A DNA stretch of 64,000 nt from Marchantia polymorpha subsp. ruderalis (GCA_037833965.1 AP031354.1:9092001-9156000), one strand, 5' to 3'; positions 38,618-52,296 are shown, counted from the stretch's first letter. Numbers and translations: made by a program. Notes: generated by a model from the letters alone, not told the origin.

Positions 38618-41600
38618 AAGGGCAACTCGTGCCTGAATGGCGGGCAGCCTACGTTAATTACAAAATTCTCAAGAAAGAGCTGAGTCGTCTACGGTCCGCC
38701 GCCCCGCGACGTGTTTCGGACTCGCCTGTCTTTGCAATGCACGCATTGACACGCAGGAGGACAACAATACACCAAACCGCTAAGCCTACAATCCTGGTAT
38801 GTCGAACATCTTCGTGAGAACATCGGAGGTTTAGGGAGGCGTAGCAAAATATCGATTTGCTCCGTCCGTTGTCGCGATGCTCTCAATTTGACGAAAGGAC
38901 TTGCCCTTGTTTACTATTGTTCGTTCAAGTGGAAGGGTGTCACTAGTAATGGCCTTCATAGTTGTGGTTTTGACTAGACACAAATAACAACAACACTGTT
39001 GCACTTTTTTCGTACTTCCGTGTGTCCAGCTGTTTAAACCACGTCCTGGTCAAGTTCTGTCCAGCCACGGGCAACAACGTTGAAAACTATATTTAAATAT
39101 ATTCTTGAAGCCCATCCTTTCGGCCATCTTCCAGCATTTTCTAATCTCTAGCGTAGATGGTTGCTTGTGTAGCTGAGGAAGCTCGTACTGTAATGTCAAG
39201 AAACAGTAAAGAGTAGGTACCGTGCAGACCGCCTTACAAGGTGGTGCTTGTCCTCGTGTTTCAGGTTCGTAATGTGGATTCTTCTGGCTCAGAAGAAGTA
39301 TATCAAACAGAGCTCTTGGAAGGCCTTGCCACCGAAGATGATGCAAAGCTATTTTTCCGAAGACTAGATACAGAGTTTAACAAAGTTAACAGGTTCTACA
39401 AATGCAAAGAAGATGAGTTCATGCTTAGGGCTCAACAGCTAGATAAGCAGATTACGACGCTGCTACAGCTTAAAAATCTGGTTCAGGAACAGGGTACTCC
39501 CTCCGGTACTCCTCCTACTCGAGATGAGGAAGATCGTAAGACGAAAACTGATGGCGAACTTTTCCCCAGGAACAAAAGTTCCTTAAAACCTACGGAAGTA
39601 AATAAAGATGCTGTTATTCCGGTTGAGGAATTTAGCGATCCGCGCAGTCCATTTACGCAGCAGCTTGAATTGGGTAACTCTTCTGGGGAGAGGCCTGATG
39701 TGGATGTTGAAAAATCAATCGAGGAAATTAGAGAAAATCCGCTTTACGAAAGTAATGATATATTCGACGATGATACGCGGAATGGTCAGTAGCCATCTTG
39801 TCCTGGTACGGATGCTCTTTCTCCTGTCTAAATCGCCATAAATGCAACCTCTCACTAAAGATTATGAGTCTATTAGGACAGGGACCAGCATTTTGCCTGG
39901 CGATTGCTCCCTTCACATTCTCACAGGATGCCAAGCACAAGAAGCCATGAATCAGTTGATCATTTTCATTCATCTTCACATTGTCAGTAACTGGTTGCAC
40001 TTTGTGTGAACAGAACTGAATTCTGCAGATAGTCGAGTCAGAGTGATGTAAATATGATACTTGTGTAGACCTGTGTTTTAACTTCGAAACTGGGCTATAT
40101 TTTAAACAACTGAGAACATTGTTTCAAAGAGACTGTTCCATCTCACAATCATATGAAGATGGAATTGCTTTCATAATAGCTATATATGACGACACCATAT
40201 TCACAATTGATCGAAACATTCTTTTAAATTATCACATTTTTTTTTAAGCAAGAAACAGACTTGCAGGAAGTCTAGAGAATGCACGCGGATATCGTGTTTA
40301 CAGTTGGATCTATTTTCTTTTATCATCCGTGGGTCACGTAGGTTTATCTATTCTCGGACATGAATTAGGTCATATCAAAATGACAGTTTTCTGTTTAAAC
40401 ATTAGCCTTTTTGGAGTACCATATGTGACGGAGAGAAGTTTGTTAACTTGACTACAGATTCGAATGTAGATGCTGTTGATCAGGAAGACGTTTTCATCTC
40501 CAATGAACAAGAACTTCCTTCAGGGCAGATTGTAAATGAAAATGAAAAGTTAAGTTTCAGCCCGAGGCTGCGTCCTGTCCCAGTTTATGATTTCAGTTTC
40601 CAGAAAGCCAATGTACCCGAATTTGAAACTGAGGCTGAGGCTGAGGCTGAGCCTGTGGAACCAGTGAAACAAAGTGAAACTTTCGAACGTCGAAGTACCT
40701 TAGCTTCGGTTGTTGAGGAGATGGAAAGCCAGGTCAATGAATCAAGGCTTGAAGCGAAGAAAGGTAACATGAAAACAGCGAGCACCTTCATTAGCATGAC
40801 CCCTGCGCAAGGATGACACGCACAAATCGAGAAATGGTCCATTAGTCACTGCACACAAAGATGTACTTTTCAAAATTCTAGTAAACTTTTCGCTTCCTAT
40901 CTCTTTGAAACAATTTGATTTACTCCTGGAGACCGAGGATCTCACCTTGAGATAATTAATCGTTTCTATAAGGTTTCTGACCAAAAGTGTAGGCGTTCTA
41001 ATCGAAATTCTTTCGTTGCAGATCACGTGAAAATCAACATCCACATGCCTATAACAACTCCTGTCGCGACAATTTCGGCGATCTCTCAAATTTTATGGGA
41101 GGATATTCTTCAACAAATGAGAAGGAGTAGTATTGATGCCAAGGCCAAGAGTGGAGTATACCTTAGCAAAAAAAAGGTGCAATATGCGGAGAAAGTTTTA
41201 CATAAAGCTTTGATTGAGTTTTATCGCGGACTTGGTCTACTGAAAAGTTACAGGTGTGCTCTAATCTCCTATGTTTTATTTTAACTAACTCATTCTAGGA
41301 TAATATAACAGGCATATTCTTAGAGGAGATAAACTTATGGAGAATATGTTTGCTTGCAATTTGCAAAATTTGAAGATACAACCATTCACTCAAATTTCCA
41401 TTTCCAATTTCAGTTCGTTGAACATGGTGGCGTTTGTCAAAATATTGAAGAAATTTGACAAGGTATATCACAGACCTAATTCTCGTTTTTTACATTCTGA
41501 AATGAGGGAAATTTTTTAACATCGTACTAATTTTATTTAGGTGCTACATTTAATTAAGGTGATTGTAGGATTGAATTTTTGGCTTAGTATCTCTTCTAGA

Positions 41601-44600
41601 GGACAGTACATGATCAGTTGCAACTATATGCTTAATATACCAGCAACGATAATTTTGATTGTAATTTGAACGAGCGTTATATTCAGGTGATGGAGAAGGA
41701 AGCTGCACCCATCTACTTGAAGGCTGTGGAAAACTCTTATTTCAGCAGTTCTGACAGAGTAAGTCCTGGACTCCTACATTTAGCAAGCTGGTACAGTAAG
41801 TTACTGGGTCACCACTTTTTCTCTTTTTGCGGTCATGGAGTAGCTTGTGCTAAATTAGGGGAGTAGATGAGAAGATTACTTGAAGTTGACAAACTTCAGA
41901 CATTTCAGTGTGATACTAGAGAGAACTTTTTCCAAAACTTTTACATGTTCCATTCTTTCAAACTAGACCCTGCTGTGAGCAGGTGTCAAGATTACAAACT
42001 ATTTTGCAAATATTGGTCCTCTATACTCTACCTGTAGAGTCGTATACATCATCGACAGGATGCTAGTAATTTTAACATTGGACTAAAAATGAAACTTCTT
42101 CTGTGGCATCGATTCCAAATTTGGGGCGTGCCTCGTGGAACACAATCTAGTGTTGGAGTAGTTCCAGGCTTGCCTTATACTTTCTTTATATACTTCTTTC
42201 CTGAAGTAACTCTTGTGATACTCATGTCTGTACAGGTCACGCGCCTCATGGAAAAAGTTGAAAAGCTTTTTACGAAGTATTTTCAGGCAAATGATCGTAG
42301 GAAAGCAATGGCGTTACTTAGGCCAATGCAGCAGAAAGCATCACACCGTGTATCTTTTTTAATTGGTAAGTTTCTGATTTGAGGTATCCCACAGTGTATC
42401 CATAGATCATCCACAATTCTGATCTTGCACTGTAAACATATTGGAGATTTGCTCTAAATCGTAAAACAATGTGTGATCCATTCCATGAAACTTGGACTAC
42501 TACACCTACGTCGATTAATTACAAGATTTGACAAGCATAGAATCGTTCAAAGCTCGTTCAAATCTTTTTCATGAAACTTAATTTTTGAGGATGGTGTTGT
42601 ATAGGACTCTTTACGGGGGGCTCAGTGGCTCTAGTTGGGGTCTTAGCGATTATCGCTCCAACAACTTTGTGGCGTTATAAGGCAGGTGGAAAGTCTGGAG
42701 AAAAAGCCTACTACGATTCAGTGTTTCCTCTTTTCAGGTTTTCTGGCTACAGCGCATTACTTGCGTTGTTACCTCAATAAGACCTTTGTTATTGAAATCA
42801 AAGAAGCTTCGTTCAGGAGATTTTACCGTGCAGTTTGAAATAGAATGACGAGCAAAAGAGTATTGTTCTATATAGGAAGATGTGCATGTTGAAGCATTTC
42901 GAGCGGTTTGTCTCTTTGTTTTGCTATCACTTTGTCAATGCGTCTTCTACTGTACGTCTGACATGCTTGAATTTTGACTGTGCAGTATGATGGGTCTCAT
43001 TTTGATTCACATGTATATGTATGGTTGCGACATTTATTTGTGGCGTCGAATGCACATCAACTACGGATTTATATTTGAGTTTTCTCCAGGAAATGTGCTG
43101 CGCTACCGAGAAATGTTTTTGCTGTGTACATCCCTCACTTGTGTATATCTCGGAATTATGGTAGGGCACATCGCTGGACATTATTCTAAAAAACAACCGA
43201 GTCCGTATTTTGAGTTCCTTCCCGCCACTGTACTGACGGTATGTTGGAATCAATTCTCCTCATCATACATTGTTTGAAAGTTTCCAAATGCCACGGTACA
43301 TCGAGCCCCTAATCGTCCACGTTTTTAATGATTTGCATTGTTGTCCACAGATTTTCTTCTTGCTATTGTTCTGTCCCTTCAACTTCTGCTACCGGAGTAG
43401 CCGACTTTTCCTTCTGAAAACCCTGTTACACATAGTTTGTGCTCCCTTATACAAGGTATTATCTGTCGTCAATAATTTCAACAGAAGCTGCATTACTGCT
43501 TGACTTAGGTTTTAGAATATAGTTCTAATCCTACTTCTGATCTTTCAGGTTGTTCTGGCCGATTTCTTTTTGGCAGATCAGTTAACAAGCCAGGTACATT
43601 TTCCAACTTCCGTGCTGCATAAGGGTTGTGAGGTATAGCGATAGTACATGATGAAGTTTCATTTTTTTCTAAAGTTATATGTCCGTCCTCTATGAATGTT
43701 AAAGTAAAGTCCTCTATAAAGTTATATGTCTCTCTATGAATTTCAAGCAGCTCAAGAAATTTCACTGCCCTCGCAGTGACGTTATTCGAGCTGTTTGGAA
43801 TTTGTTTCTCGATTTGTTTCCGTTTTTCTCTCTTGCGTGACTTTTAATTCAAACCTTTGTGTCCATGTAACGATATGGCAAGGAATAAAGGGTTGGCTGT
43901 ATTCTGCCTCTGTTCATGCATGTTCCCAGGTGCCATCTTTCCGACAACTGGAGTATGTCTTATGCTACTACATTGGAAGCTATTATAAGCTTGGAAATGG
44001 AGACTCTTGCACAAAAAACGTGCACTTTCAGCGTGTAGTATATGTTGTATCATTAGCCCCATATTGGTGGCGCTTCCTTCAGGTACTTCTTTATAAACTG
44101 TTTAGAGTATGCAGTATGATAACTTATCAATAAGAACCTCGGCGTACTAAAAGTGGACTTCATCATATTCGTCATGCTTTTGACTTCAACTGAACGTTCT
44201 AAGGATCACCTCCTTTTGAGCTATTTTAGGAGAAGGTAAGGTAGAAATCTGAAGCTTATTACATATACAGTTTCTAATCCAAAGTTATATACTGGATATT
44301 GGGCCCGCATACCGGCCATATTTGAATCACCTGATTGCCCGAAACATCAATTTGAAATCTGATTAGCTTACTATAATTTTCTAGGACAGTGTTGTCGACG
44401 ATACATTGATGAACGCGATACTACACATATTGCGAATTGTGGAAAATATTTTTCAGCTATGCTTGCGATGGGTTTGAAAGTAACTTACAGTGGCAAGAAT
44501 AAGTCGAAAGGGCTCTTCGCCATGACGATCTTATCGTCAATTGCTGCAACTGCAACACAATTGTACTGGGATATTGTGATGGATTGGGGGCTTCTGAGGC

Positions 44601-45438
44601 GTGGATCTAAAAATCCCTGGCTGCGAGATACACTCATCTTGAGTGACTACAAATATGTTTACTACACCTGCATGGTAAACTTCCTGGTTAAGTACAATTT
44701 TATTAGAAAATTGTGTTGATGATTAAATCAAGTGACCACTCAAATTACATGTTTTTGGATCGGGTACGATATGACAGTGGAAGTTTCCTCTCCACTCTTA
44801 AGCTCCAGCATGGTTTCTAGGAATCTCTGATCGCTTCTCATCAAATCAATATCCAAATACTGCTTGGGTGTGGTCATGACTAGAGTGCGGACAAGTACAT
44901 AATATTATTCTCCATAAACTGTACCTCTGCTTGATGAGAGCTGAGCCAACTGATACTACACTGGCCTCTTGACGACGCAGGTTTTGAACCTTATTCTTCG
45001 TTTGGCGTGGCTTCAGTCCGTTGCTCGCTGGGAGCTGGGAAACCTTGATCATCACATGACCGAATTCATTTTTGCAGGATTAGAGATTATGCGTAGAGGA
45101 ATGTGGAACTTCTTTCGGTAAGTGACTGGCTCCCTTTATGACACTCGTCTCTGGTCCCTGCATTGTATTGTTTACATAAGGAACACTTGGTTTCATGTAA
45201 AAGAATCTAATCAACACCAGACAAAACTGTTTTTATATAGAACCTCGGCGTTGTGAGAGAAACTTGTGCAAATGTGTGAAAATTGTGAGAAAAAATAGCA
45301 GTCGTTCATCCGTAACCCTGACCCTTGAATAAAACTTGCCCCAGGATTGAAAACGAGCATCTGAATAACATAGGGAAATTCAGAGCTATCAAGACTGTAC
45401 CCTTGCCTTTTGAAGAACTCAGAGTAGACGATCCTTAA
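38593..45438 (+). CDS. PHO1: PHO1-family phosphate exporter (SPX-EXS protein)
   Basis: Fifteen exons join in frame to 905 residues: 38593-38796, 39265-39784, 40458-40763, 41022-41253, 41414-41462, 41687-41758, 42236-42365, 42605-42737, 42986-43238, 43351-43455, 43549-43593, 43930-44082, 44390-44674, 44981-45117, 45345-45438. PHO1 proteins export phosphate and sit in Golgi/trans-Golgi or plasma membranes. The SPX domain, which senses inositol pyrophosphates, starts at residue 1 ([20 protein letters not shown]) and contains [20 protein letters not shown] near 98-117. Membrane helices begin near 505. The EXS domain includes [32 protein letters not shown] and [15 protein letters not shown] segments, and ends in [15 protein letters not shown]. 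An acidic [12 protein letters not shown] run lies in the SPX linker. It is longer than Arabidopsis PHO1, mainly through the linker. Upstream ORFs suggest translational control. The gene looks intact. Confidence 0.95.
40631..40654 (+). repeat. In-frame GAGGCT coding repeat in PHO1
   Basis: Three exact GAGGCT units and a fourth GAGCCT encode Glu-Ala-Glu-Ala-Glu-Ala-Glu-Pro in exon 3 of PHO1. The run sits in the linker between SPX and the membrane part, where length variation is tolerated. Unit length is a multiple of three, so slippage would keep the frame. Confidence 0.9.
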
Positions 45439-46535
45439 ACACTCTGCCACCGCACAGGCGTCCTGAGGCAATTTGTAGATAAGCGACATTTCTCGACAGA
45501 TTTCTCGTTCAGGCTAGTGGACGTTGTTGAAAAACCGTGCAGAATTTATTTGGAGTTTTTAATATCCCTGGACACGTCCAACGCAGACATCACGTAGTAA
45601 CTATCATATTCCCTGAGAGTGACGGAATCCAGATGAGGTGACAGAGACCTCATATGGGACAAGCATCTTCAGACAGTATATTTAGAGCTCTCTAGACTAA
45701 AAACATGGAGTTAGTATTTCCTTGGATATTTTGAATGTAGGTTCAGTCGAACAAAAGCTTTCTCTCTGTCATCAATTGCTTCGGCACTTAACATTTGTTG
45801 AAACTACATCATATTGATGGAGCCATATTGAAAGTGCTGGCAAAGGATGTAGTGTATGTGTAGAGTACAGTACTAGGTGTACCCGGGGTCTAGGTTCCAT
45901 ACTCAAGGGAAAACTTGGGTTACCGTTTAAGCATCGGCACGCCAAATGCAGTACTTAGCACAGAAGTTTGTCTGCCGTCTCCATTTGAACTTGTAACAAG
46001 AAAAAATGAAATAGGAAATTATTCATGAACGAATATTGATTCAAGGAATACTTTCGAGAAAATTTATTATGTGCTACATGTAATGAGTTTGTTAAAGTTG
46101 AGACATGATGTGTCTCTTCAGATAATTTCCCATATTCAATTCATCGTAGATAAATTCTACGATGCAAATGCATACTTCAGCTTTCTTCTCGAACATATAA
46201 ATATACATAACAAACTGCCTATGTGAACACACCTGTTTCAGTTTGAATAAAAAAGTGTAAATTTACAACTTTGAGATTCATTTATATTGGAATTTGAAAG
46301 TTTCCCTATTGAAGAAAGTTCACTTAATTATGTTCCATCGTTATGACTTTTTTTGGGGTATATTTCATAAATCGGTTTTTATGCAATCATTAAATTTCCA
46401 ATGGTTAAAATCTAAAAAAACTTGAAATAGAAAACAAATTAATTTTTATAGCTATTTTTAATATTCCATAAGAATAGGTTAAGGGCATTAAAATAAAATA
46501 TTTGCATTATATATCTAAGCAATGTAGCGAAAAAC

Positions 46536-46572
46536 ATACTTAAAATGATCATTAAAAATTCATTTTAAGTAT
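46536..46572. repeat. Perfect 13-bp inverted repeat, 11-nt loop
   Basis: ATACTTAAAATGA at 46536-46548 is repeated as its exact reverse complement at 46560-46572, separated by 11 bases. It lies in AT-rich intergenic DNA between PHO1 and the decayed retroelement. It could be an end-to-end remnant of a small transposon or a chance AT-rich hairpin. Confidence 0.85.
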
Positions 46573-46741
46573 ATGGTATTCTGCTACTCAAACTAGCTCC
46601 AATCTAAGTTAGTCAACTTGGTTAGATTGCAACAATATTAGAGAGCTCGCGAAACCTTTAGCTGAAGATTTAGGGGTTTTGTACATAAAAGCCTTTGAGT
46701 TCCTTGTAAACGTAATTCGTAGTGTCAAACACGTATGTTCA

Positions 46742-46957
46742 GTGTTGAGGCTTTGGTTTTTTTTCTCAATCAAGCTTTTGTATTTTTTGTGAATTTCGTC
46801 TGCAGTTGAGTTTCCAGGGGAATTGATTGATTTCAAAATTGGTTTTTTCGACATCGCGATGTTAGCACTTTCGGATTAAAAATTATGCTCTGTTGACGCT
46901 TTGGGATTTTTTTCAAGAAAGCTTTTGTAATTTTGTGAACATAGTTTGCAGTTGGAA
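46742..46957. repeat. Diverged tandem duplication, spacing about 150 bases
   Basis: The segment 46742-46813 (GTTGAGGCTTTGG, a T run, AAGCTTTTGTA, TTTTGTGAA, CTGCAGTTG) recurs at about 46892-46957 with substitutions and small gaps. The order of words is the same in both. It appears to be an old duplication of non-coding DNA. Confidence 0.7.
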
Positions 46958-48599
46958 AGCACATATGTTGAGTATCGGCAGAGTGTCAATTTTGTATGTT
47001 GAATGTTTGTTTGTGATGCGTTTTGATTTTCTTCACGACAAACAGTATCGTTTCTTGGTTAAGTGCTGCAATCTATGTGATTTTGGAGACGGGATAAAAA
47101 TCTAAGTCGCTCTGGTCCTCCTGAAGAAAATTTGTTGTTCTAGCCTATAAAGAAGCCGAGGTTAAGATAGAGGCAACGAGATACGGCTTGATCAGGAGAT
47201 AACAGACGGATGTGAGATAAGCGCTACTATGAGTTGTGCGTATCACCACAAGAAGCGAGTGTACCTAGCAATCCCGGGAGGTTCAGACATCTCGCTTGGT
47301 TTGCATGACATGTCAATTAAAGGTTAGGTTAAATGTGTTGGATTGTTTGTGAAAGTATATCAAAGTGGTATTGTATCTTTGTTCCATTGTTATTCATCTT
47401 AAAAGCCATCAGTGTCAAGGATATACAGAGGAGAACTTAGAGTTCTTTCTAATGGTATTTCCGTTGAAGTTTATAAAAAGTAATAGCATAATTCCTCTAC
47501 TCATCCAACTACTTGATGATATGAGGCTGGAGATATTGAACATATGTGTTCACAGATAACATCTGCATGAAATCTCATTCACCTTTGACACCAAATCAGA
47601 TTTTGACTTTAGAAATATTTTTAAATTTTTCACTTTAAACATGTGTTTTTCATGATGTTTTCAAATAAGAATAATAAAACTTACACTGCAATTGGGAATA
47701 TCAGACTTATCACCGTTGATGTTCATGATTGTTATGTTTTCTCCGAACTTCCGAACGAATATTAAAACACAAACCACCACAACACCTTTTCTTTTACTTC
47801 TTTAACTATCATAAACTCTTAATAATATGGCAGATGCAACATTTGAAGACGCACTCGGTTAAGCAACAAACACTTCAAAACCAGAAAGCCAACAAACTCC
47901 TCTACTGTTTTATCAATGTAAATGTTTTGATTTCTTGCTATCCCTCTCTCTTGTTGTATATATATATATGCTTTGTTATTATCTAATGTTATTGTTATTA
48001 TTATATTCAATTATTTCCAGCTACATGAATTGTCCACTTCGATGAATACTCGAATTCAAACTTCTCTAATTGATAAACTATTGTATGGTGTAGAAGAAGA
48101 GATTGGAAGTGATGTTCATGGATGAGTTGTGTCAAGCCCAATTGCAAAATGTACCAATCTTGACTTCCGTCAGATCTAATTACGAAACTAATTTATAATC
48201 TTTTTCAATAACGACCTATTTGTTCACAGATTTTTATTTGAATGAAAGTAAAAAACGAAGAATTTCTATACATTAGTTGTCCCAAAAACGATGTCCGTGA
48301 TTCTTTCCAACTTTGGAAAGACTTTTTCCAACTGTTTTTCACTCACAAAACTAAACATTCAGGCATTATCTTAGAAGTATAACGAAGTATTATTTTTATC
48401 GACATCATAAGTTATACCTTTACTACTTTGGTTTTAAAGAGATTCTTGCTTAATGATGATCATCTAAATGAAGATTGGAAAAAATGAAAGCTGACACATA
48501 CATTTTCATAGTTCATCTAAATATTCTCAAAATCTTTCAAATCCGTGAACTTATCAAATCCAAGTTTACAAGTTCAAAATTTTGTTGATGGTCAGTGTA

Positions 48600-51540
48600 T
48601 GAGCTTTTATGAGGACAATTTATGCAATTACAACATCTCAATCTGTTAAAAAATCAACCAAGTTATTAGCAAAATATCAGAAGTATCAGATATTATTTGA
48701 AAAGAAAAATGCTGATATGTTTTTTCTAAGAAGTTGCACAACCTCCTTTTGGTTCAATCTACAACCTCTTCAAAAACAAACTTGTTGCATTGCGAGATTA
48801 TGTTGATAAAAATCTTGCAAAAAACTTCATTCCACATTTGAAGTCACATACTTGGGCTCCTATTTTATTTGTCAAGAAGAAAGAGGTCTCATTCTGGATG
48901 TGCAGAACTATCGTGGTCTAAATAAGGTCATAATTAAGAACCAATATCCATTGTCGTTTACTTCAAGATTTGTTGACCAACTCAATCAAGCAAAGATACA
49001 AATTAAGATTAATCTTTGTGGAGAGTATAATTTAATACATACCAAGGAGGGTGAAAAATGTAAGACGCTGATTCAAACTAGCTATAAACACTTTGAATAT
49101 AATATCATGTCTTTCTATTTTACCAATGTACTTGGCATCTTTCAACATTTAATTAAAAACGCATTTCAAGAAATTCTACACTCTTTTGTTGTCTATTATG
49201 TCAACGACATATTGATTTTGTTCAAGGATGAAAAAGATCACATCAATCATGTACAACTAGTATGGAAGAAGTTGCGAAGTGATAGACTACACGTGAAGTT
49301 GGAAAATTGAATCTTTCATCAATCTTAAGTCAATTTGTTGTACTACATCATGTAAGGAGAGATCTATCCATGGATTCTAAAAAGATTCAAACATGTGAAG
49401 TTGGAAAAGTGAATCTTTCATCAATCTGAAGTCAAATTCTTGGACTACATTATTTATGGAGAAATCTATCCATGGATTCTAAAAAGAATTCAAACATGTG
49501 CGATTGCAAAAGAAACAAATATTACCATTTGAGACACAATGATTCCTTGGTTTTGCAAACTTTAATCGAATCTTCATCTAAAAGTATTACAAAAATGATG
49601 CTCTTTTGACTCTGTTAATTTACAAAAACAAATTCAAGTGGTATGCAAAAGCAGACCAAGCATTTAAAAATCTGAAAATATTATTTACAATAGTTGCTAT
49701 TTTGATGCATCGTGATTTCAAAAAGCTATTGTTCTAAAAAATGGATGCTTTTGTTATCCATGGAGCAATTTTTTTCACAATCTGACAAAGACAAAAGTAT
49801 TTATGTTATTGTGTTTCACTTTTAAAAAGTTATTGCTGCTGAGATCTATTATGAGATCCACAAGAAATAGCTCTTAGTCATTGTTGACTTGTTCAAAGAG
49901 TGATGTTATTTTTTTGAAGGAACTTAACATACTGTCACGGTCTACATCAATGGCAAGAACTTTGGATTATTTCATGTCTCCCAAGATATTGAATCGACGA
50001 CAAGCTTGTTGGACTATATCACTTTTGTGCTTCAACTTCTTCATCAAGTATCGCTCTTGTTCTTAGAAAAACTGGTTCAATGCTATTTTTGGACAAACAT
50101 ATCTTGCATCTAGGGAGAAGATTCAGATTACGACTAGCAAATACTAATCTTATTAAGTATGAGCAACTTCAGCTGAAGACAATGCACAACACAACTTCAA
50201 TGGATGGATCTTTTTCCAAGATATGTGAGAAAGTTTACAATCAGATTCTTTGATTTTTAAATTAAAAAACAATGTTGACATCTCAAATCATGAAAAATTT
50301 CCAAGTCCGGACTCTCAATATCCTAATTAAAAGAATATAGATTTGGAATTACTTAATCAACCTATTTTTAGTTCACGGATTTTCATATTGCATGAAACAT
50401 CCCAAGATGATGTTGATCCAAGATTCCAATTTCGAGATAGGTTGCTATTCTACTAGGGATTACTTAAAATCTCTATAGGTTCATGTAGATTTCGAGTGCT
50501 CAAGTCTCCAAACAACTTTTCATCAGCGGTACACTTTGTATTCAACAAGATCATGAAGATGATATTCAAAGAATTTTGGTGGCCACAATTGCGAAAAAAC
50601 CGTGAAATATTATATCAAAACATGTGACAACTGCTCTACATCCAAGATCTCTCATTATCGGCCATAAGATTTATTTCAACCACTGCCAATTCTAAAAACC
50701 TCATGTCTATTCCTATCCATGGACTTCCTTATAAATATTCCAAAGTCCACATCTTTTGATTTAATCTTTGTTGGAGCAATATTTAAGATGCTCCATCAAG
50801 AAAATTAAGTGAATCTACTTCAACTAGCAAAGTTTGCTTGCAATAATACATTTCAAGATTACATACACCAGACTCCCATCTTTCCAAACTATGGATCTCA
50901 TACATGATCTGATTCTTTGAACTTGAGTTTGGCAAAGAAGTCATGCGCAAGATCTTATCATTAGACATTTGAAGAAACACAAAGACATGAAGTCAAGATT
51001 TTCAATAGCGGGAGAAGAAAAATGAAGAAAAATCTTGAAAACAAAATTTGAACATCTTAGTTGGAGATAAACTGTGGCTTTTGTGATCTAACTGCAAACT
51101 TGAATGTCGTTATCTTGAACCTTTATCTTGACTTTCGTTATCTTGTAACTTTATCGTGAGTAAGTAGATCAACGAGATAACATTCAGGTTGAATCTGACA
51201 TCATCTATGAAAATTCATCTTGTTTTTCATGTTTCCTTATTTGAATCTTATAGAAAATCAATTATTGAGAAAGGTTATAAATACTTTTGTCATCAATAGA
51301 GATTAACGGGGAAGAAAAAAGTGAAGTCTTTTAGATTTCAACTTCCGCTGCAATCCAAGAAGATTATATTATCTTGTACATTGATAAGGATATCAAGTAA
51401 CGGAGAGAACTTGGAAACTTATTACTCATCTTATTAAGGCTACCAAAATCATCTTCATTAAAATAAGTAGGACAATATGTGAAACTTGTTATTTGAAATT
51501 TGAGATGATGTCACGGTTCTATATTAAGAGGTAATTATTG
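48600..51540 (+). mobile_element. Decayed Ty3/gypsy chromovirus polyprotein region
   Basis: Fragments of a retrotransposon polyprotein occur in order on the plus strand with many stops and frameshifts. Reverse transcriptase spans about 48757-49310 (segments resembling ALRDYVDKNLAK, APILFVKK, NYRGLNKVIIKNQYPL and FVVYYVNDILIL). The RNase H region is at about 49600-50060 (DYFMSPKILNRRQA). Integrase runs from about 50520 (FWWPQLRK) through 50900 (FACNNTFQDYIHQTPIFPNY). A GPY-like tail lies at 51064-51250 (MKIHLVFHVSLFES) and a chromodomain-like end at about 51360-51455. The order RT-RNase H-integrase-chromodomain identifies a chromovirus. The polymerase active site reads YVND in place of the usual Y-x-D-D. 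Gag and protease were not recognised, and no pair of long terminal repeats was found. It is dead and old. Confidence 0.88.
49291..49500 (+). repeat. Internal tandem duplication of about 102 bases in the retroelement
   Basis: A segment starting ACGTGAAGTTGGAAAA near 49291 recurs near 49393 with few differences, including the words AATCTTTCATCAATCT and CTATCCATGGATTCTAAAAA. The start of a third copy (ACATGTG) is at about 49494-49500. It duplicates the end of the reverse transcriptase domain and must have arisen after the element's capture or late in its life. Confidence 0.85.
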
Positions 51541-52296
51541 ATTCTTAAAAACTTCAAACTAGTTTCCATGATGTTATTTTCCTCCAGCTTTCAGTAAGGT
51601 AAAACAGTGTTCTAGTAGTGTAAGTAGAAAGTCTATACATTGTTCACAACATTTGTATTTTTTTGATCATCCATATTATTGTCATTGTTTTTGTTTTAAC
51701 TGCTAATTTAATTGTTGTGTAAAAAGTTTTTTTACCTTTGGACTTTCTTTGATTTATCTCCTCAATCTAGTGGTCATAGAAATTCCATCGACAACACATT
51801 CTGCTGGAAATGGTATGAGTTTAGAAATATAATTTGAACAAGTTTTAGAAGATAATAGACGTTAATTCCAACGATAGATGATGATTTCAGTTCATTTCAA
51901 TGACCACAGGCTGTTGTTGCTCCACTTGCACTTGGAGCAACACTTTTCAACAACTTCCTCTTTTAGTTCTCGAATTACATGTGTTCAGAAACAACTACTT
52001 TCACAATGGAAAAAGAGTGCTCAGTTGGCGTTGGAGATCTATAACGTGACCGAAGAAAATTTGAAGCTTGATGTCACATTGTGACTTCTATATATTTAGT
52101 CGTGCTATTCCAAAGACTTCGGGGGCCCATTCGCGCATTTCGTCATGTATTGATGACGCTAAATTGAATGTGCCACTCGTAATGTGCTTCTGAACACTGA
52201 TTCAACATAGAAAATGGACTGATCTCAAAGTGCTGCACGTCCTTCGTAAAGGGATATCGCCTTGTCATCACATTCGTTGATAAATCTCGTCAATTC
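51541..52296. other. Retroelement 3' flank and downstream region of the unnamed gene
   Basis: The left part is AT-rich and may include a long terminal repeat of the chromovirus, but no matching copy was found upstream. The right part, from about 51880, is more balanced and is probably the 3' UTR of the minus-strand gene ending at 52297. The 68-codon plus-strand frame at 51878-52084 has no recognised motif. Confidence 0.5.

Larger units (their letters stand above)
45439..48600. other. Intergenic: PHO1 3' flank grading into AT-rich repeat DNA
   Basis: The first part is the PHO1 3' region. From about 46000 the sequence is AT-rich and holds a diverged tandem duplication (46742-46957) and a 13-bp inverted repeat (46536-46572). 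An 81-codon minus-strand frame at 46609-46854 starts with ATG and is Lys/Ser-rich but resembles no family and overlaps the duplication. The right end (about 48000-48600) may include unrecognisable gag/protease remains of the adjacent retroelement. No gene is supported. Confidence 0.5.

Noticed and set aside
51541..52000. Possible 3' long terminal repeat of the chromovirus
   Set aside because: No matching copy found upstream of 48600 and no clear TG...CA ends; the boundary cannot be set by eye.
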